Origin: CAZDJQ01 sp964505765
Lineage (GTDB): Bacteria; Patescibacteriota; Microgenomatia; UBA12405; JAHJSD01
Direction: 5' to 3'
Assembly: GCA_964505765.1 (NCBI GenBank)
Contig: CAZDJQ010000032.1
Coordinates: 1-7,151, forward strand
Length of the DNA: 7,151 nucleotides
Translations under genes and position numbers: made by a program
Shown: positions 4,589 to 7,151 of the stretch, in pieces
How positions within the stretch are numbered: the first letter of the stretch is position 1
Layout: the number at the start of each line of letters is the position of its first letter
The notes under the pieces: model-generated
Told to the model about the DNA's origin: nothing
Seen by the model: only the letters and a program-made list of their open reading frames with translations
Databases searched by the model: none

Positions 4589-6145
4589 TTATTGTCCGGG
4601 GAAGACTTCAATCAGCCGGTAAGGGTGTTTTTCGCTTTCAAAATTGTAATGGCGGTCGGCTAAAATCTCAAAGTCAGTTCCGAAATAACGGTTGAAAACT
4701 ATCCGGAAAGTGTTGACCGGCGAAATTGACGGATATAATAGATCGTCATCAAATTCAGGCAGATAATAGGCATTTAAAATCCCGAATTTCTCTTCAATTT
4801 CTTCTGCATTTAATTCGCCGTAGGATTTTTCTCCCGACCAAACCGCCTTGGGAAACGGGCCCTCGTCCGCTTGAATAATAATTATCGGTTCAACAGCCGA
4901 GTTTTGTAAAATATAATCGACTTTTTCTTTGATCAGCTGGTTAACGCAAATCAGCTGGTCGACATATTTTTCATCCCGGCTCAAATCTTTTTGATAATCA
5001 GGATCAACCGGCCGGCAGTCGGGATCAAAAACAAACGGATCATGGGGAAGGAGAATGTGGGCAAAAATAAAGTTTGGTCCGTCCAAATGCGGAATTTGTT
5101 TTATTTGATCCAAACGATATTGGTTTCTTTTAATGATTTCCTCCCGACTGGACACGTAGGAAAATTCCCGGTTTAAACCGATATTTCGACCTTGCTCATT
5201 ATTAAGCAGACTGCCGTTGAAAAAGTATTTTTGATAAAAAGGCCCGGCCAAAGTAGTGGCGATCAACTGCCGGCTGAATTCGTCCAAATCAACGATAAAG
5301 TAATTGTAATTATAATCAGCCAGTTTATTGGTCCGAGTCGGCTGCCACCAGTCGCCGAAATGATGGATTGCGTATCCCCGGTCTTTTAAAAAATTTAAAA
5401 CCCGGCTGTCGGACATCAAATTATAAAACGGACTGCGGTCGGAATAGTCTTCACCCAGCTCATCGGTTAAATAATTGATATATTCAAAATTTAATGACGA
5501 AGCCAGGGAATTAAAAGTTTTGGGATAATTGGACCAGCTTTGGTCGGCAATATAAAAACCGGTTTCCTCTAAATAATTTAAAAATTCGGAATTATCATAA
5601 TCCAGATAATTATCCAGCACCGCAGTATTGCCGTAACGGTCAAAGATCAAATAATAAATATCAGGGGTTTTAGTATCAGCGCTTGCCGCTGTCATCTGTT
5701 CTGAATCCGGCCGGAGCGGTCGGTTTCTAAGCCGGGAAAATTCTTTAGGCAGGATTTGATATAAAGATGAAGCAATCAAAAAGATGCTTAAAACATTTAA
5801 AAATATATGAATTTTAGAAAATCTTTTATGAGATTTTAAAATCAGAATAAAAACCGCAATAATCAAGCCAACGCCGGCAGATGCTGTAAACAGTCCGGCT
5901 GGAATCGGCAGATGGCCGTAGGAAAAAAATATGATTAAAAAAATCCCCGTAAATAATCCCCCTTTTAACAGACTGGACATAATCAGCCCGGAGATAAACC
6001 AGAGGATTAAAGCAATGGCTAAAACAACAGACAGCGGAATCAGCAGTGAACTCAATAAAACCTGGTCGATATTATGCGAAAAAAGCGCCAGAACCGGGAA
6101 AACAGCAATTAAAACCGGATAAAGGGGGAAGATTTTCAATTTCAT
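4589..6145 (-). CDS. Membrane sulfatase/LTA-synthase-like protein (alkaline phosphatase superfamily)
   Basis: A 518-residue protein with five predicted membrane helices (about residues 5-22, 28-55, 63-76, 84-103, 111-131), then a large extracytoplasmic domain. This is the layout of lipoteichoic acid synthase and phosphoethanolamine transferases. The outer domain has metal and nucleophile motifs in order: DIYYLIFDRYGN (162-173, D169 as first metal ligand), YPKTFNS (207-213, T210 as likely nucleophile), FAHILLPHDPF (361-371, H363 and H368) and IIIIQADEGP (421-430). The last motif is normally DHG; here E428 replaces the histidine. It probably modifies a surface polymer or lipid, but the transferred group is unknown and activity with the altered motif is uncertain. 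It starts 1 nt after the methyltransferase stop (TAA-A-ATG), so the two are translationally coupled. The ribosome binding site is weak. Confidence 0.82.
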   Translation of the reverse strand: MKLKIFPLYPVLIAVFPVLALFSHNIDQVLLSSLLIPLSVVLAIALILWFISGLIMSSLLKGGLFTGIFLIIFFSYGHLPIPAGLFTASAGVGLIIAVFILILKSHKRFSKIHIFLNVLSIFLIASSLYQILPKEFSRLRNRPLRPDSEQMTAASADTKTPDIYYLIFDRYGNTAVLDNYLDYDNSEFLNYLEETGFYIADQSWSNYPKTFNSLASSLNFEYINYLTDELGEDYSDRSPFYNLMSDSRVLNFLKDRGYAIHHFGDWWQPTRTNKLADYNYNYFIVDLDEFSRQLIATTLAGPFYQKYFFNGSLLNNEQGRNIGLNREFSYVSSREEIIKRNQYRLDQIKQIPHLDGPNFIFAHILLPHDPFVFDPDCRPVDPDYQKDLSRDEKYVDQLICVNQLIKEKVDYILQNSAVEPIIIIQADEGPFPKAVWSGEKSYGELNAEEIEEKFGILNAYYLPEFDDDLLYPSISPVNTFRIVFNRYFGTDFEILADRHYNFESEKHPYRLIEVFPGQ

Positions 6146-6146
6146 T

Positions 6147-7151
6147 TTATTTTGCTTTTCTTTTCATTAAATACAGGTGTCTTTTGGAATCCCTGATCGG
6201 CGTTGATTTAATAATTTTAAAATAATTTTTAAATTTATCTTCAAAGTTTTTCTTAGTGTAATTGTCAAATATGTCTTGTCGGGAGGCTAATAATTTCTGA
6301 ACTTTGGAATCTTGTTTGGGAATAAATTCAATTATTAAATAATTGCCGATATTGCTGAAGAAGCCGGCGATTTTGGCAAAGGGGAGATTATTGGAAATTG
6401 CCAGATGATGAACTAAAGCCAGCGCCATCAAACAATCGACCGGACCGCGGTCGGCTAAGGACCGCCGTTCCTGATTTGCCCAGCCCAAGGCCGGAGAAGG
6501 ATTGCTCAAATCCAGATATAGAGGCAGGATATTTGTAAGGTTATTCTTTTTTAAATCCAGATAGTTTTTTTCTACTGCCACCTGGTCAATGTCAAAAGCA
6601 AGAGCAAAGACGGACTGATCAACCAAACGGGTGAATTCTCCGGTGTTGGCGCCCATGTCCCAAACGGTGCCGGGTTCAGCAATCTTTAGGTATTGTTCAA
6701 CCAAGCTTTTTTTATGATCAAAAGCAGTATCTGAATAATTAGTAAAACTATAATATTCGCCCCATTCGGTTCCTGTCGGCTGCCAAATAAGCTGATTAAT
6801 TGTTTTAGTCAAATTGTCAACCACTGCCATCAGTGAATTTTTATTCATTTTTAAATTTATTTTTTTGGCTGATTCCGGCTGGTCGGCGAACTTTTTTTGG
6901 CTTTTGGCGTGTAAATGCAGATGAGAAAGCAGAGAGAAATTTAGTTTTGTTTTAAAGGGCAGAAGCGAAGCGGCTAAGTCCAGCGGCACCCCGTCGATAT
7001 ATATTCTAAGCAATTGGTTGAGCCTGATGTCGCAATAAGATATCAAGGCCAACGGCGCTAAAAAGTGCTGGCAGAACTGGCGGTAAGCGACCCAGGGCCG
7101 GCCTGGTTGATAGCTTTCAAATGAAAGCGTATCAATAAACACCGGCTGGTT
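6147..7151 (-). CDS. SAM-dependent methyltransferase with NoeA-like N-terminus, 5' partial
   Basis: A class I methyltransferase. The SAM-binding motif I is WDMGANTGEF (about residues 161-170, counted from the GTG at 7142), followed by the acidic FDID (183-186) and the ALVHHLAI block (242-249). Before it lies a region typical of long relatives annotated as nodulation NoeA-like methyltransferases: PVFIDTLSFESYQPG, then WVAYRQFCQHFLAPLAL, then DGVPLDLAASLLP. The frame stays open through Asn-Gln-Pro to the window edge, and full-length relatives carry well over 100 residues before this point. The GTG at 7142 is therefore almost certainly internal and the true start lies outside. It probably methylates a cell-surface glycan or lipid precursor in the cytoplasm, in an operon with the membrane transferase that follows it. 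The acceptor is unknown. Confidence 0.85.
   Translation of the reverse strand, partial: NQPVFIDTLSFESYQPGRPWVAYRQFCQHFLAPLALISYCDIRLNQLLRIYIDGVPLDLAASLLPFKTKLNFSLLSHLHLHAKSQKKFADQPESAKKINLKMNKNSLMAVVDNLTKTINQLIWQPTGTEWGEYYSFTNYSDTAFDHKKSLVEQYLKIAEPGTVWDMGANTGEFTRLVDQSVFALAFDIDQVAVEKNYLDLKKNNLTNILPLYLDLSNPSPALGWANQERRSLADRGPVDCLMALALVHHLAISNNLPFAKIAGFFSNIGNYLIIEFIPKQDSKVQKLLASRQDIFDNYTKKNFEDKFKNYFKIIKSTPIRDSKRHLYLMKRKAK

Noticed and set aside
4574..4592. TAATC/GATTA mini-hairpin between the convergent genes as a bidirectional terminator
   Set aside because: The stem is only 5 bp and AT-rich, too weak to support a terminator call.
4991..5389. Two plus-strand frames of 61 and 65 codons inside the sulfatase-like gene
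   Set aside because: They lie wholly opposite a long gene with clear motifs and have no start signals or protein character of their own.
6443..6452. GACCGCGGTC palindrome
   Set aside because: It is inside the methyltransferase coding region over the Asp-Arg-Gly-Pro-Val-Asp codons and is explained by codon content.

Overview
The window is an AT-rich bacterial segment read with the standard stop codons. TGA ends two genes and tryptophan is encoded by TGG, so a UGA-reassigned code is unlikely. The mix of a B12-type radical SAM enzyme, GalE, a membrane phospho-/sulfo-transferase-like protein, a methyltransferase and a small AbiEii-type toxin pair, with short compact genes and apparently leaderless starts, would suit a Patescibacteria (CPR)-like or other uncultured lineage. 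That assignment is an inference from style and is not proven by any marker gene here.

Left part (1-1950, + strand): a radical SAM protein with a cobalamin-binding-like N-terminal domain, cut by the window start. It is followed by an 87-bp gap holding a 38-bp dyad and a short direct repeat, then by a three-helix membrane protein carrying an IPT/TIG-type beta-sandwich domain. Middle (1945-3468, - strand): galE, and downstream of it an unrecognised 157-residue helical protein with its own consensus-like promoter. The 157-residue gene meets the TIG gene tail to tail, sharing a TTATAA that supplies both stop codons.

Insert (3620-4581, + strand): two overlapping genes, a DUF6922-like small protein and an AbiEii/AbiGii-type nucleotidyltransferase, lie between two perfect 18-bp direct repeats. 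All genes on both sides of this cassette point the other way, so it looks like a self-contained toxin-antitoxin or defence unit dropped between galE and the operon to its right. This is the best candidate for something unusual in the window.

Right part (4589-7151, - strand): a two-gene operon with a 1-nt gap. It encodes a SAM-dependent methyltransferase with an N-terminal NoeA-like region (cut by the window end), then a five-helix membrane protein with an alkaline-phosphatase-superfamily (sulfatase/LTA-synthase-like) outer domain whose usual DHG motif reads DEG. With the radical SAM enzyme, GalE and the TIG protein, this points to an envelope glycan or lipid modification locus interrupted by a mobile toxin-antitoxin cassette.
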